A stretch of 64,000 nt of DNA. Origin: Roseibium suaedae (lineage in GTDB: Bacteria > Pseudomonadota > Alphaproteobacteria > Rhizobiales > Stappiaceae). The notes below the pieces were generated by a model. The model was not told where the DNA came from and ran no database searches. It worked only from the letters and a program-made list of their open reading frames with translations. The stretch spans positions 62,001-126,000 of the forward strand of contig NZ_FRBW01000002.1 of NCBI RefSeq assembly GCF_900142725.1, in the 5' to 3' direction. The position numbers and the translations under genes are program-made. Below are positions 63,630 to 64,000 of the stretch, piece after piece; position 1 is the stretch's first letter, and every line of letters starts with the position of its first letter.

Positions 63630-64000
63630 TCAGCCGATCTCCGCCAGGCGGGACAGGGCGACCTTGATCTTAGCCAGCTTGCCTTCGGCTTCGGCGATCT
63701 TTTCCTTCTCGCCGTCGACAACGTCTTCAGGAGCCTTGGCGAGGAAGCCCGGGTTGGACAGCTTCTTCTCGATCTTCGAGATTTCAGCTTCCAGCTTGCC
63801 GGCATCCTTGGTCAGGCGGGCCTGTTCAGCAGCAAGGTCGATGATGCCTTCCAGCGGAATGCAGAAGGTAGCCTCACCAACGATGATCTGAGCCGATCCG
63901 GCCGGAGCGGCATCCGCGATGGCAATGCCTTCGGCGCGGGCAAGACGCTGGATCGCAGCCTCATGGGTGGCGATCCGGGCCTTGGTCACGTCGTTTGCAC
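63630..64000 (-). CDS. valS: Valyl-tRNA synthetase, C-terminal part (partial at right edge)
   Basis: The visible 122 residues are the C-terminal coiled-coil arm of ValRS (Val_tRNA-synt_C), reading ANDVTKARIATHEAAIQRLA near the window edge, then FCIPLEGIIDLAAEQARLTK and GKLEAEISKIEKKLSNPGFL to the stop at 63630. The pattern 'EGIIDLAAE' and the two-helix hairpin with KLSNPGFLAKAPEDVV are distinctive of the family. The gene continues to the right, reading leftwards into the window. It should charge tRNA-Val; the catalytic domain is outside the window. Confidence 0.94.
   Translation of the reverse strand, partial: ANDVTKARIATHEAAIQRLARAEGIAIADAAPAGSAQIIVGEATFCIPLEGIIDLAAEQARLTKDAGKLEAEISKIEKKLSNPGFLAKAPEDVVDGEKEKIAEAEGKLAKIKVALSRLAEIG

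Overview
The window reads as chromosomal DNA of an alphaproteobacterium, most likely of the order Hyphomicrobiales (Rhizobiales). The basis is gene order (tig-clpP-clpX-lon-hupB; nnr-glnB-glnA; prfB-mrcA-amiC next to rne; accB-accC-aat near a DUF2155 gene and valS), a RibH2-type lumazine synthase under an FMN riboswitch, an RNase E with a split S1 domain and a terminal GWW motif, and GC-rich codon use. A Stappiaceae-like host (Roseibium, Stappia, Pannonibacter) is plausible but is only an inference.

Region 1 (1-13.6 kb) is a carbohydrate island. A leftward operon encodes a fucose-isomerase-family enzyme, a two-subunit transketolase, a GlpK-like FGGY kinase and a CUT1 ABC importer (binding protein, two permeases; the second runs off the left edge). 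A divergent rightward operon encodes a CUT2 (ribose-type) importer with a DUF2291 lipoprotein and a DeoR-family repressor. The 688-base divergent promoter carries two nearly identical 19-bp motifs (18/19), one in front of each operon. I therefore read the two arms as one regulon: import an aldose, isomerise it, phosphorylate the ketose, and split the ketose phosphate by transketolase. The logic matches the known non-oxidative D-apiose route but with a different isomerase family; the substrate is unknown.

Region 2 (13.6-24.4 kb): ribH2 with its FMN riboswitch, then a GntR/FCD regulator and a DctPQM TRAP transporter followed by a sugar-acid dehydratase, an IdnO-like reductase, an IdnD-like dehydrogenase and a D-2-hydroxyacid dehydrogenase. 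This looks like uptake and catabolism of L-idonate or a related sugar acid through 5-ketogluconate and gluconate. Inverted repeats sharing an 11-bp core precede both gntR and dctP. A MarR/SDR pair ends the region.

Region 3 (24.5-31.7 kb) is the protein quality-control block hupB, lon, clpX, clpP, tig, each unit with clear intrinsic terminators. A small ParDE toxin-antitoxin pair and tRNA-Leu(UAG) follow.

Region 4 (32.7-64 kb) is core housekeeping: nnr; glnB-glnA behind a sigma-54 promoter; a P1/DmpA peptidase; an NAD-dependent epimerase; tyrS; an AsmA-like envelope protein; bcp; an M23 peptidase; prfB with its programmed +1 frameshift; mrcA; amiC; rne; an aminotransferase; an M48-TPR protease; a DsbA-family protein; accB-accC; aat; an unrecognised 420-aa protein with a late region resembling aerolysin/ETX-type pore formers; a DUF2155 protein; and the 3' end of valS. 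Most of this is ordinary. The points of interest are the carbohydrate regulon, the paired operators, the 420-aa protein, and the hydroxyacid dehydrogenase lacking its usual catalytic Glu.
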